A stretch of DNA of 64,000 bases from Parahoeflea alexandrii. Its GTDB lineage: Bacteria > Pseudomonadota > Alphaproteobacteria > Rhizobiales > Rhizobiaceae. Made by a program: the position numbers and the translations under genes. Shown here piece by piece: positions 8,716 through 15,940 of this stretch; positions within the stretch are counted from its first letter, which is position 1, and each line of letters starts with the position of its first letter. The notes below the pieces were generated by a model that saw only the letters and a program-made list of their open reading frames with translations, was not told the DNA's origin and searched no databases. Location: the NCBI RefSeq assembly GCF_024105735.1, contig NZ_JAAAML010000003.1:620001-684000 (forward strand), written 5' to 3'.

Positions 8716-9806
8716 GGCGCCACCTCCGGCATGGCGTTGTGCTCGACACCGTCGAGGAGGCGGCCGGCACGCTTCGTGCCGACTTTGCGCATGACGTGAA
8801 AGCGCTCGCCGTGGAATCCGCATCCTCCTTCCAGGTTAAGCCACTTGGACTTTCCGCGGTCGACGTAGTCGTTTGTATAGTCGAGGCGCCAGTCGGGGTC
8901 GTCATGATCGCGATCAAGCGCAATCTCCCAGTCTCCCCACTGCTTGAAGAAGAACGGCACGTCGGCGGCGGCGCACTGATCACGGATGGCGCGGGCCCAG
9001 TCCGGATGCATCGGCCTCGCGCCCTTGCCGGATTCGCCGCCGACGATGACCCAGTCGAGACAATTGCGACCAATGTGGTTGTTCTTCCAGATCGCGCTGA
9101 TGCCGTAAATACTGTTTGCCCGAAGCGTCCCGAGATGATCGAGATTTGTCATATCCACCGGCCCCAGCAGCGGTTCTGCCGAGATAAACCGGACAGTCGC
9201 CGGCGTTGCCAGAAGATCTGGGATGCGCTCGTCGGAGCGGGCCTGGTCCTCGACGGAGACGCCGAGCCAGACGTTGGGCAGGGGCCATCGCGTTGCGCCC
9301 GCGATCGCCTGCGAATGCCTGTCATTCCAATCGCCGTTCCACCTGATCCCGGCTGCAGCCAGTTCGCGATCCACTCCCTCCTGCAAAACCCGCAGCTGAG
9401 TTGCCTCGTCGCCCAGATACTCCCGCATCCGCGCGGACCGCTTGGTCAGCACCTGGAATGTGTGCTGCGGGCAGAGCGCCATGATGGCGAATATCCGGTC
9501 GATCACCTCGTCGGGCACGTTCTCGTGAAACAGGTCGGACATTGAGTTGACGAAGAACATGGTCGGCTTCTTCGTGCGCAGCGGCTTGAGGAATGCGGTG
9601 TCGGCGGCGATGCCGATCTTTCCGGTCCAGACATAGCCACCTTTCGAGGGTTGCACCGTGCCGTGGTACTGCGGCGTGGCCGGGTTCTGCGACAGCCTGG
9701 GCGCTGCCCGGCGCATGGCGTAGCAATTGGTGCAGCCGGGGCTGACGATGGTACAGCCGGTGATCGGGTTCCATGTGTCTTCGGTCCACTGGATCTTGGA
9801 AGCCAT
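8712..9806 (-). CDS. Phage Gp37/Gp68 (DUF5131) family protein
   Basis: A 364-residue protein that opens with the family signature Trp-Asn-Pro-Ile-Thr-Gly-Cys, followed by Cys-Thr-Asn-Cys at about residues 25-28. This is a three-cysteine pattern like that of radical-SAM iron-sulfur proteins. The family occurs in actinophages and proteobacterial prophages and its reaction is not established. Members are sometimes paired with a three-Cys-motif partner in candidate defence loci, but none is visible here. The ATG at 9806 with GAGGG upstream is preferred to an in-frame TTG two codons earlier. Confidence 0.85.
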   Translation of the reverse strand: MASKIQWTEDTWNPITGCTIVSPGCTNCYAMRRAAPRLSQNPATPQYHGTVQPSKGGYVWTGKIGIAADTAFLKPLRTKKPTMFFVNSMSDLFHENVPDEVIDRIFAIMALCPQHTFQVLTKRSARMREYLGDEATQLRVLQEGVDRELAAAGIRWNGDWNDRHSQAIAGATRWPLPNVWLGVSVEDQARSDERIPDLLATPATVRFISAEPLLGPVDMTNLDHLGTLRANSIYGISAIWKNNHIGRNCLDWVIVGGESGKGARPMHPDWARAIRDQCAAADVPFFFKQWGDWEIALDRDHDDPDWRLDYTNDYVDRGKSKWLNLEGGCGFHGERFHVMRKVGTKRAGRLLDGVEHNAMPEVAP

Positions 9807-9808
9807 CT

Positions 9809-10960
9809 TCAAACCCTCATCGGCATCAGAACGAATGTCAGGGCGATCTCGTCGTCCTCGGCGTGCACCGGTTCGAAGCGGGCGGGGTCGCCGCCGGAGC
9901 CGAGGTGCACGGTGGCCGCGCCCGCGATGTGCGCCAGCATGTCGGCCAGGTATTTGGCGTTGAAGCCGATGGTCACGTCCTCGCCGTCGTCAGCGGTCAC
10001 GTCCACCGTGTCCTGGCCTTCGCCGGCGTCCGGATTGGAAACGGTGAGATCGACGCTGGCCTGGCCCCAGACCATCTTCACCGCCCGTCCGCGCTCGCTC
10101 GAGATGATCGAGACGCGCTCGGTGGCGGCCAGCATCGCCGCCACGTTGAAGCGCCAGCTGTTCGGGGTGCGCTCTTCGGTAGGAATCACCCGCACATAGT
10201 CGGGGAAGGTGCCGTCGATCAGCTTGGAGGCGATGCGCACCGCGCCAAGCTCGAAACAGATCCGGTTCTCGCTGACGCTGACGGCGAGCGTGGCCTGTTT
10301 GTCAGCAGCCGCCAGCGCCTTGGCCAGCAGGCCGACCGTCTTGCGGGGGATGATGACACCGGGCATGCCGGCAGCGCCCGCCGGGCCGGACCAGGTGGCG
10401 CGGGCCAGCCGGTGGCCGTCGGTCGCCACCGCGACCAGCCGATCGTCCAGGCAATGCAGGTAGACGCCATTGAGATAGTAGCGGGTTTCCTCGGTCGAGA
10501 TTGCGAAGCCGACGGCCGCCAGCTGGGCGGCGAACTTCGCCGCGGGGATCTCGAACCGGGCGGCTGGCTCGGTCTTCTCCTCAAGCCGCGGCCAGTCCTC
10601 GCCGGGCAGGGTCTGCAGCATGAAGCGCGAGCGGCCGCAGGTCAGCGCCATCTGGCCGTTGCTCCCGGCCTTTAGCGTCACCTCGGCCTTGGCCGGCAGC
10701 TTGCGCAGGATGTCGTGCAGCAGGGCTGCCGGGAGGGTGATGCCCTGTTCGGGCATGCCCGAGTGATCGATCACCGCTGTCACCGATGTCATCACGTCAA
10801 GGTCGGTGCCGGAGACGCGCAAGCCGCCGTCGGGGCCCGCGTCAAACAGCAGGTTCGCGAGCACCGGAATCGTGTTCTTGCGCTCCACCGGCGCCAGCGC
10901 GGTCTCGACCGTTGACAGCAAAGCCTCGCGCGGCGCGGTGAGGGAGAATTGGGTGGTCAT
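9809..10960 (-). CDS. dnaN: Phage-encoded DNA polymerase III beta sliding clamp
   Basis: A 383-residue beta clamp of full bacterial length, with three repeated clamp domains and the characteristic C-terminal Leu-Met-Pro-Met-Arg. Other marks are Thr-Asp-Gly-His-Arg-Leu-Ala and Phe-Pro-Asp-Tyr. The clamp tethers polymerase to DNA. No polymerase is encoded in the prophage, so it would serve host DNA polymerase III or replace the host clamp. Its start is coupled by ATGA to a 50-residue gene upstream. Confidence 0.95.
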   Translation of the reverse strand: MTTQFSLTAPREALLSTVETALAPVERKNTIPVLANLLFDAGPDGGLRVSGTDLDVMTSVTAVIDHSGMPEQGITLPAALLHDILRKLPAKAEVTLKAGSNGQMALTCGRSRFMLQTLPGEDWPRLEEKTEPAARFEIPAAKFAAQLAAVGFAISTEETRYYLNGVYLHCLDDRLVAVATDGHRLARATWSGPAGAAGMPGVIIPRKTVGLLAKALAAADKQATLAVSVSENRICFELGAVRIASKLIDGTFPDYVRVIPTEERTPNSWRFNVAAMLAATERVSIISSERGRAVKMVWGQASVDLTVSNPDAGEGQDTVDVTADDGEDVTIGFNAKYLADMLAHIAGAATVHLGSGGDPARFEPVHAEDDEIALTFVLMPMRV

Positions 10961-11109
10961 CGGGGGATATCTCCAGTTGATGGACAGCCGGCGACCATTT
11001 CGGCATTGAACGCAGTGACGATCTTTACGGCCGCGCTGCCAACCCACTCGGGATCGTAGAGCGCGATCAAAGCGAGGATGAAGATCGCAAAGCCTGTGCT
11101 GTCGTTCAT
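10957..11109 (-). CDS. Very small protein coupled to the sliding clamp gene
   Basis: A 50-residue reading frame starting at ATG 11109 with an AAAGG ribosome site. Its TGA overlaps the clamp ATG in an ATGA junction. Residues 6-18 are hydrophobic (Gly-Phe-Ala-Ile-Phe-Ile-Leu-Ala-Leu-Ile), so it may touch the membrane. It fills the otherwise empty gap between the DUF2303 gene and the clamp. The function is unknown, and it may simply be a leader that sets clamp translation. Confidence 0.55.
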   Translation of the reverse strand: MNDSTGFAIFILALIALYDPEWVGSAAVKIVTAFNAEMVAGCPSTGDIPR

Positions 11110-11182
11110 GGCGGATCGTGCCTTTCTTGTGGTCACCCGGCGCGCGGCTTGGGAGATCGCGCGCCGGGCAGGGTGAGCGAGA

Positions 11183-12121
11183 TCAAGCGGGCTCGGGCTT
11201 GCCGATGAAGCCGGGCAGGCCGGTCTGGCTCATGGCGTCCTCGTAGTCCTCGGTCACCCGTTCGGTCACCGCCACGTCGGGCCGGTAGATCTGATAGAAC
11301 CAGATGGTCGAGCCTTCGCGGATGCGGTAGCGCAGCCGCACCGGCACGCGCTGGGTCTCGCCCATGTGGAACAGCGGGATGGAAAGCATGAACAGCCCCG
11401 GCACCTTGAGGCTCTTGCCGTCGGCGCCCTGGTGCGCCTCGTCCCAGACAATCTGGCCTTCGCCCGATTGCAGCACCACGTTGGACGCCACTTTTGATTC
11501 CACCCGCACCGCTAGGCCGCGCGACAGCGCCACCAGTTCCGAGGGCGTGGCGATCTTGGTCGCAAACTTCGCCTCGTAATCGGTCACCTCGAGCGCTTCG
11601 GGCGAGGACAGGTCGGCAATGTTGTCCTCGATGAACTGGGCAAAGTCGGCCTGGGCCATCGGCTTGCCGTTGGTCGACACCCAGGTCTTCCACTGCTCGG
11701 AGAGCGGGAAGGCGTAGTGCACGCGGTGCTTGAGCCACTGCGCGTCGGTGCCCTCGACGGCGTGATAATCGATGACGGCGGTTAGCGCCGGCGCCTTCCA
11801 GTCGGTGTTGGCGAAGATCGCGCTGTCGGCGGTCTTGTGCCGGTTGGTGAGGTCGATGAAGGAGGTGAGCGTGTCGACCTGCGCCGTGCCAGTCTTGCGC
11901 TCGGGGTGCAACCGCCATTCTTCGGCCAGCCGCTTCAGGCTGTCGAACTCAGGGCTCTCGCCGTACAGCCTGGCGATCGGCACGCTTTCGGGCAGACCCC
12001 TGGCGGCAATCTTGAGTTCAATGATGTCGACGCCTGCGGCTTCGCGCGCCAGTTTGGCGATTGCCGCAACTTGATCCGGCTGGCTTGCCGGTTCACCGGC
12101 GATTGAATCGGTTTTGACCAT
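11183..12121 (-). CDS. DUF2303 (YfdQ-like) phage protein
   Basis: A 312-residue soluble protein with the DUF2303 pattern: Leu-Thr-Ser-Phe-Ile-Asp-Leu-Thr-Asn-Arg-His, then Ala-Val-Ile-Asp-Tyr-His, then a conserved Phe-Ile-Glu-Asp-Asn. YfdQ of the E. coli CPS-53 prophage belongs to this family and lies beside the HD protein YfdR. The same pairing recurs here with the HD gene at 12771, two small genes away. The molecular role is unknown. An AAAGGAAAACGAAA ribosome region precedes the ATG. Confidence 0.88.
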   Translation of the reverse strand: MVKTDSIAGEPASQPDQVAAIAKLAREAAGVDIIELKIAARGLPESVPIARLYGESPEFDSLKRLAEEWRLHPERKTGTAQVDTLTSFIDLTNRHKTADSAIFANTDWKAPALTAVIDYHAVEGTDAQWLKHRVHYAFPLSEQWKTWVSTNGKPMAQADFAQFIEDNIADLSSPEALEVTDYEAKFATKIATPSELVALSRGLAVRVESKVASNVVLQSGEGQIVWDEAHQGADGKSLKVPGLFMLSIPLFHMGETQRVPVRLRYRIREGSTIWFYQIYRPDVAVTERVTEDYEDAMSQTGLPGFIGKPEPA

Positions 12122-12149
12122 TTTCGTTTTCCTTTGAAGGGTGGGAGGG

Positions 12150-12500
12150 TTAGACGGCAGGTTCGGCGGTGCGCGCGGCGGTGTCGCGCGGACCCTTGAA
12201 CATGTCGTGCTGGTTGGGATGCTCGGTCGAAAGCGTGCCTTCCTCGGTGATCCAGTAGAAGGTCCGGGCGCGCGGGCGCTTCGGCGTCTTCGACTTTATC
12301 TCGGAGGAAATCGTCACCGCGCCATTTTCGGCCGACAGGATGATCTTGAGATCGACCTCGCCCTTGAACGTCTTCTTCACGTCCTCGGTCGACATCGTGT
12401 GCAGCTCGCGCAGCACGGTGGAGAGTTCGTGGCTGACGGAGCGGTTGAGTTCACCGCCCTCCAGCGCGCCGAGCAGGATGGAGGCATCACGGATGTGCAT
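12150..12500 (-). CDS. Hypothetical early phage protein
   Basis: A 116-residue protein with an AAAGGAA ribosome site, 28 bases upstream of the DUF2303 gene. The middle has a strand-rich section (Asp-Leu-Lys-Ile-Ile-Leu-Ser-Ala-Glu-Asn-Gly-Ala) and the C-terminus is basic. I recognise no family. It belongs to the leftward early operon between DUF2303 and the HD hydrolase. Confidence 0.65.
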   Translation of the reverse strand: MHIRDASILLGALEGGELNRSVSHELSTVLRELHTMSTEDVKKTFKGEVDLKIILSAENGAVTISSEIKSKTPKRPRARTFYWITEEGTLSTEHPNQHDMFKGPRDTAARTAEPAV

Positions 12501-12520
12501 GGCTGGGTTCCTTTCGGGGG

Positions 12521-12763
12521 TTAGATGTCGACGCCGAGGGTGCGGAGGTTTTCGTCCGCCTGGGCGATTTGGTCAGTCAGCGAGTCGGTCACGCTCTCGT
12601 TGACCAGCTGCTGCAGCGTGGGCGGCATGCGGATCTCGATCGCGTCCGTCCCGATGCCGAGCACCAGGCGCGGGCTCGTTTCCTTGAGCCGCGCCAGTAC
12701 GGCCAGGTTTTTCTCGCGGGTCGCGGCAAGTTCGCGGATGGTTTCGATGTCGTCGAGCTTCAT
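12521..12763 (-). CDS. Hypothetical small early phage protein
   Basis: An 80-residue acidic, helical protein. The ATG at 12763 is chosen over a longer form because GTGAGGATCCC lies just before it and the longer form would run into the HD gene. I recognise no domain. It sits 7 bases after the HD hydrolase stop and is probably co-translated. Confidence 0.6.
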   Translation of the reverse strand: MKLDDIETIRELAATREKNLAVLARLKETSPRLVLGIGTDAIEIRMPPTLQQLVNESVTDSLTDQIAQADENLRTLGVDI

Positions 12764-12770
12764 GGGATCC

Positions 12771-13463
12771 TCACGAGTTGAGCGCCACATGGGCGGCATG
12801 GATGGCGCGCTGCTCATGCAGCCGGTCTTCGCCGATAAAGCGGAATGCCGCGTCGATGAAGCGCTCCTCGGCCTTCATCGCCGCCCAGGGGCGGATGGCG
12901 CCCTTGAGCTTGAGCGGCTCGCGGTTGGCGACGAGCAGCTGCTGCGCGCGGGCAGATGGACCGAACAGCGCCAGCATTTCGGCGTTGCACATGCGGCGGT
13001 CGTAATCGTCGATGGCGCCCTGTTGGTGGGCGCTGGGAATTCCGAGCGCCGCTGCTTGCCAGCCGGCCTCGCGCCATTTGGTCTTGATCCATCTCCAGTG
13101 CCAGCGAACTCCGCTCCCGCTGCCGTGCCCGCCAGACTGTTCGGCGTGCTCCTCAAGAAGCCGCTGCGCCGGGGTCACCTTGTCGCCGAGTAAGTATTCC
13201 TCGCCGTCATGCAGCAGGAACCAGGCGGCAAGCCATGTGTCGCCGGTCTCGTTGAAGATCGCATCTGCGCCCATCACCGAGTGCTGTGCGACCGAGTAGG
13301 CTATGCCGGGGTTGGAGCCGTTGAAGCGGGCGATCTTCGAAAGTGCATTGGCCATCGCGAAGAAATCAATCTCGGCCGGATCGGGAGCGGCCAGATCCCG
13401 CACTGTGCCATCGGGACGGAACGACCAGACGGGAGCAGGGGCGAGGCGGACGAGGGCGTTCAT
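12771..13463 (-). CDS. HD-domain nucleotide phosphohydrolase (YfdR-like)
   Basis: A 230-residue HD-superfamily hydrolase. Visible motifs are Tyr-Ser-Val-Ala-Gln-His (about residue 60) and the metal-binding Leu-Leu-His-Asp-Gly-Glu-Glu-Tyr-Leu-Leu-Gly-Asp at about 84-94. The pattern resembles YfbR/YfdR-type 5'-nucleotidases, which remove phosphate from deoxynucleoside monophosphates. A long insertion (about 100-175) separates the HD core from its C-terminal helices. With DUF550 upstream and DUF2303 downstream it suggests control of the nucleotide pool during infection. Its ATG is coupled by ATGA. Confidence 0.85.
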   Translation of the reverse strand: MNALVRLAPAPVWSFRPDGTVRDLAAPDPAEIDFFAMANALSKIARFNGSNPGIAYSVAQHSVMGADAIFNETGDTWLAAWFLLHDGEEYLLGDKVTPAQRLLEEHAEQSGGHGSGSGVRWHWRWIKTKWREAGWQAAALGIPSAHQQGAIDDYDRRMCNAEMLALFGPSARAQQLLVANREPLKLKGAIRPWAAMKAEERFIDAAFRFIGEDRLHEQRAIHAAHVALNS

Positions 13464-13795
13464 GCTGCGTCCCCCTGCCGCTGCTCGGGGTTCTGGCTGC
13501 GCAGGTAGCCAGTCACCACCTCGTCGGAATATCCGGCGCGGGTGAGGTCGGCCATGTCGGCATAGCCGCGGGCGGCCCGCGCCTCGTCGATCAGCGTGCG
13601 CATGTCGGCAAGCATCGCCGCCCAGAGCCGGGGCGCGATCTGCGCGAAGCGATCGAGCATCCGGGCCAGCTGGCAGGTGTCCTCGCGCGCCAGCCGCTTC
13701 GCGTCATCCGAACCGCCCGCAAGCGTTTCGGCAAAGGACCGGGCGTTGACCTCGTCGCTGGCGACGGGAATGAAGGTGCGAGTGAGATCGGTCAT
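13460..13795 (-). CDS. Hypothetical early phage protein
   Basis: A 111-residue mostly helical protein with no recognised domain. The ATG at 13795 has GGGAG upstream; a GTG two codons earlier is possible. Its stop overlaps the HD hydrolase start, so the two are coupled. Confidence 0.6.
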   Translation of the reverse strand: MTDLTRTFIPVASDEVNARSFAETLAGGSDDAKRLAREDTCQLARMLDRFAQIAPRLWAAMLADMRTLIDEARAARGYADMADLTRAGYSDEVVTGYLRSQNPEQRQGDAA

Positions 13796-13797
13796 GG

Positions 13798-13956
13798 TCA
13801 CGCTCCCGCCGCGATGGCGATCAGGCCGCAGCCGATGGCGAAGGCAATGACGGCCACAAGGCTCGCCAACACCGGGGCGTCGATGCCGCGGGCGGCGCGG
13901 GCGCGTTCCTCGGTCAGGCGGGCACCGTCGATGATTGTCAGGGAGGCGGGCGTCAT
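13798..13956 (-). CDS. Small single-pass membrane protein
   Basis: A 52-residue protein whose residues 28-51 form one clear membrane helix (Val-Leu-Ala-Ser-Leu-Val-Ala-Val-Ile-Ala-Phe). The N-terminus is charged and probably cytoplasmic. It overlaps the DUF550 gene by 4 bases. A role in superinfection exclusion or membrane anchoring is possible but not shown. Confidence 0.6.
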   Translation of the reverse strand: MTPASLTIIDGARLTEERARAARGIDAPVLASLVAVIAFAIGCGLIAIAAGA

Positions 13957-14336
13957 TGGCCTTCTCCCGTCCTGTCGTGCTCGATCGCCTTGCCTGCGTC
14001 GACCGTGCGCCAGTCGGGCCAGGTCCGGCCCTCGTTGCGCGCCTGCTTCTCGAGAACGAGATGGCACGCCATTCTCGCTACCGCTTCCGGATCCCGGCGT
14101 CCGGCGGCTGCTATCCCGCCGTGGCTGGTCGCACCAAAAGCCAGTTCGCGTGTCAGCCCGTCCAAGCCGAGGATGACGACATCCACCCATTCGCGCGCCG
14201 AGCCGCCGCTTGCGGCGACCTCCTCGAGTTCCTTGCGGATGTGGTCAACCACACCTTCGGTGCGTGTGCCGTGCCCGAACGTGGCATGGCTGAAGGCCAT
14301 CTGCCGCAAGAGGTGCTGCTTCAGGTCGAGGGTCAT
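13953..14336 (-). CDS. dATP/dUTP pyrophosphohydrolase-like protein (DUF550, MazG fold)
   Basis: A 127-residue protein with the DUF550 signature: Phe-Gly-x-Gly-x-Arg-Thr-x-Gly-Val-x-Asp-His-Ile-Arg-Lys-Glu-Leu (about 21-38), Glu-Trp-Val-Asp-Val-Val-Ile-Leu-Gly-Leu-Asp-Gly, and the closing Trp-Pro-Asp-Trp-Arg-Thr with Lys-Ala-Ile-Glu-His. Members are phage MazG-like enzymes thought to hydrolyse dATP or dUTP. The acidic metal ligands Glu-x2-Glu and Asp are intact. It is coupled by ATGA to the first gene of the operon. Confidence 0.9.
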   Translation of the reverse strand: MTLDLKQHLLRQMAFSHATFGHGTRTEGVVDHIRKELEEVAASGGSAREWVDVVILGLDGLTRELAFGATSHGGIAAAGRRDPEAVARMACHLVLEKQARNEGRTWPDWRTVDAGKAIEHDRTGEGQ

Positions 14337-14560
14337 GACAGCCTCCGGATCGATGTGCGACGAGCCTTTGCTACGGCATCAGGCGCAAGCCGCCTGATTG
14401 CGGCCTCCGACCATCCGCGTTCGGTCAGCGTTTCGGTGCTGACCGTCTGGCCGGCAAAGGCCATCTCGCGCATCTGGTCGGCCATGCGATCGATTAGAGC
14501 CGTGCGGCAGGATGGGGAGGGAGTGGCAGTGTCTGCCGGGGAAGCCTGGTAGCGGATCAT
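14333..14560 (-). CDS. First gene of the leftward early operon, unknown function
   Basis: A 75-residue protein beginning at ATG 14560, about 70 bases downstream of the predicted early-left promoter. Residues 28-60 resemble a short helix-turn-helix-like segment (Thr-Leu-Thr-Glu-Arg-Gly-Trp-Ser-Glu-Ala-Ala-Ile). An early regulator such as an antiterminator or a small DNA-binding protein is possible by position only. Confidence 0.6.
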   Translation of the reverse strand: MIRYQASPADTATPSPSCRTALIDRMADQMREMAFAGQTVSTETLTERGWSEAAIRRLAPDAVAKARRTSIRRLS

Positions 14561-14634
14561 GGGGGTCTCCGAATGTCGGCTGACCCAGAAGGGCGCGCCG
14601 AGGAAAGGACGCCAGCTGTAGCGTCTTGCGGAGA

Positions 14635-14685
14635 AGGATATGCGGAAAATGTTCCGTGTCAACAGAAAATACGGAAATGCTTCCG
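14635..14685 (-). promoter_or_regulatory. Early-left promoter with two repressor operators
   Basis: On the minus strand TTGACA (14657-14662) and TATCCT (14635-14640) are separated by 16 bases. That spacer contains a perfect inverted repeat CGGAA-N4-TTCCG (14643-14656). A second copy with the same arms lies at 14672-14685, upstream of the -35. A repressor bound at the first site would block RNA polymerase. Confidence 0.75.
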
Positions 14686-14767
14686 CTTTGCCAAAGTGCT
14701 GCGTTTAAGGTTGAATTGTCGATGTCATAAATGGTTGGGTTGCGCGTGAGACGGCAAAGGGAGTCCG

Positions 14768-15151
14768 ATGGAAATTGTTCTTTTCTGGTTTGTGTGTGCG
14801 GTAGCGGCCGGTGTCGTTGCCGCGTCCAAGGGGCGAAGCGGGCTTGGCTGGTTTTTCCTCAGCCTGCTGCTGTTCGGCATTCTGGGGCTGCTGATCGTGG
14901 GGTTGATGCCGTCCTTGAAAAAGCCCGAGCCTGCCCGCGCCGATGTCGATACACGCGAACGTGTACCGTGCCCATCGTGTCGGGAATTGATAGTCAAGGG
15001 GGCGGAGGTGTGCCGTTTCTGCGGAGCGGCCCAGCAAGTGGCCGACGTTGCTGCGCCAAAAGCAGCGGCCGGACGCGTGACCTGTGTGAACTGTGGGCGC
15101 AACTACCCGGCCGGGCAAAAGGTTTGCGGATGTGGCATGACGCTCCGGTAA
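14768..15151 (+). CDS. Membrane protein with two C-terminal zinc ribbons
   Basis: A 127-residue protein. Residues about 3-20 and 27-47 form two membrane helices. The cytoplasmic tail has two zinc-knuckle pairs: Cys-Pro-Ser-Cys with Cys-Arg-Phe-Cys, and Cys-Val-Asn-Cys with Cys-Gly-Cys. It has its own GGGAG ribosome site and is antisense to both neighbours. It lies between the early-left promoter and the repressor, a place where temperate phages often carry lysogenic-conversion or exclusion genes. I know no function for this arrangement. Confidence 0.75.
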   Translation: MEIVLFWFVCAVAAGVVAASKGRSGLGWFFLSLLLFGILGLLIVGLMPSLKKPEPARADVDTRERVPCPSCRELIVKGAEVCRFCGAAQQVADVAAPKAAAGRVTCVNCGRNYPAGQKVCGCGMTLR

Positions 15152-15164
15152 TCGCAACTGCGAT

Positions 15165-15854
15165 TCAGACGCCGAACAGCTCGTTGACCGTGAGGACCTT
15201 GTGGATGGCGGCGACGCGGTCCTGCCGGATCGATATCTCCGAATCGGGAGGATTGTGCTTGGAGAGTAGGATGACGCCGCCGCCGCGCCGGCGAAGCACG
15301 CCGATGGATGCGGTGATAGTCGTCATGTCGCCATTGGTTTCCTGCACGATGACCACATCGCCCGGGCGCGGAGGCTTGTGCGGGTTCACATAAACCAGGT
15401 CTCCCGGAAAATACCGCGGTTCCATCGAAGTTCCTTCGATGTAGAGCGCGTAGATGTCGCGGGCTCCCGCGAGGGCCGGCGGGCGCCGCACGCGGTCGAT
15501 CACGCCGCCCTGCAACTGGAATGCGCCGGACAACAGGCTTCCCGCCGCGGTTCCCATCACCGGCACATCGGCCGGCATGCTATCTCGTGACGGCGGTTCT
15601 GGCGCGGAGGCGGGCCGCAGGGCCTGTAGTGGTTGCGCCTCCGGGTTGTCATTGCCGGTCAGCAGCCATTGCTCGGTCACGCCCAGCACCGTGGCAAGCT
15701 TGGACAGTGTTCGCGCTCCTGGCATGGCGGCCGGGTTTTTTAGAAGCTTTGGCAGCGTCTCGCGACTGAGGCCCGCCTTTTCGCTGGCACCGCTCGGCGA
15801 TAGGCCGAGGGCTGCAAGGCGCTCGCGTGCGCGGTCCTGAAGGGTTTTGGTCAT
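15165..15854 (-). CDS. Prophage repressor, LexA/CI-like with S24 peptidase domain
   Basis: A 229-residue repressor. Residues about 5-60 form the helix-turn-helix, with Glu-Lys-Ala-Gly-Leu-Ser-Arg-Glu-Thr. A linker contains an Ala-Gly pair suitable for self-cleavage, and the S24 domain has the catalytic Gly-Thr-Ser-Met-Glu-Pro. The lysine usually found about 37 residues later is not obvious (see findings). The ATG at 15854 is preferred to one at 15890 because the latter would overlap the likely -10 of its promoter. It maintains lysogeny by binding the CGGAA-N4-TTCCG sites. Confidence 0.9.
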   Translation of the reverse strand: MTKTLQDRARERLAALGLSPSGASEKAGLSRETLPKLLKNPAAMPGARTLSKLATVLGVTEQWLLTGNDNPEAQPLQALRPASAPEPPSRDSMPADVPVMGTAAGSLLSGAFQLQGGVIDRVRRPPALAGARDIYALYIEGTSMEPRYFPGDLVYVNPHKPPRPGDVVIVQETNGDMTTITASIGVLRRRGGGVILLSKHNPPDSEISIRQDRVAAIHKVLTVNELFGV

Positions 15855-15891
15855 GTGCGGAATATTAGCCGCGTTGAGGGTCGTAATCATT

Positions 15892-15935
15892 CTGAAACAT
15901 TTCCGTTGACAATGCGGAAAATGATCCGCATTTTA
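15892..15935. promoter_or_regulatory. Right operator and divergent PR/PRM promoters
   Basis: On the plus strand TTGACA (15906-15911) and CATTTT (15929-15934) have a 17-base spacer holding a palindrome: 8-bp arms AATGCGGA and TCCGCATT at 15911-15932. A second, imperfect site CTGAA-ACAT-TTCCG lies at 15892-15905, over the probable repressor promoter. A weak third site is GCGG-N8-CCGC near 15857-15872. Confidence 0.7.
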
Positions 15936-15940
15936 CGCGC

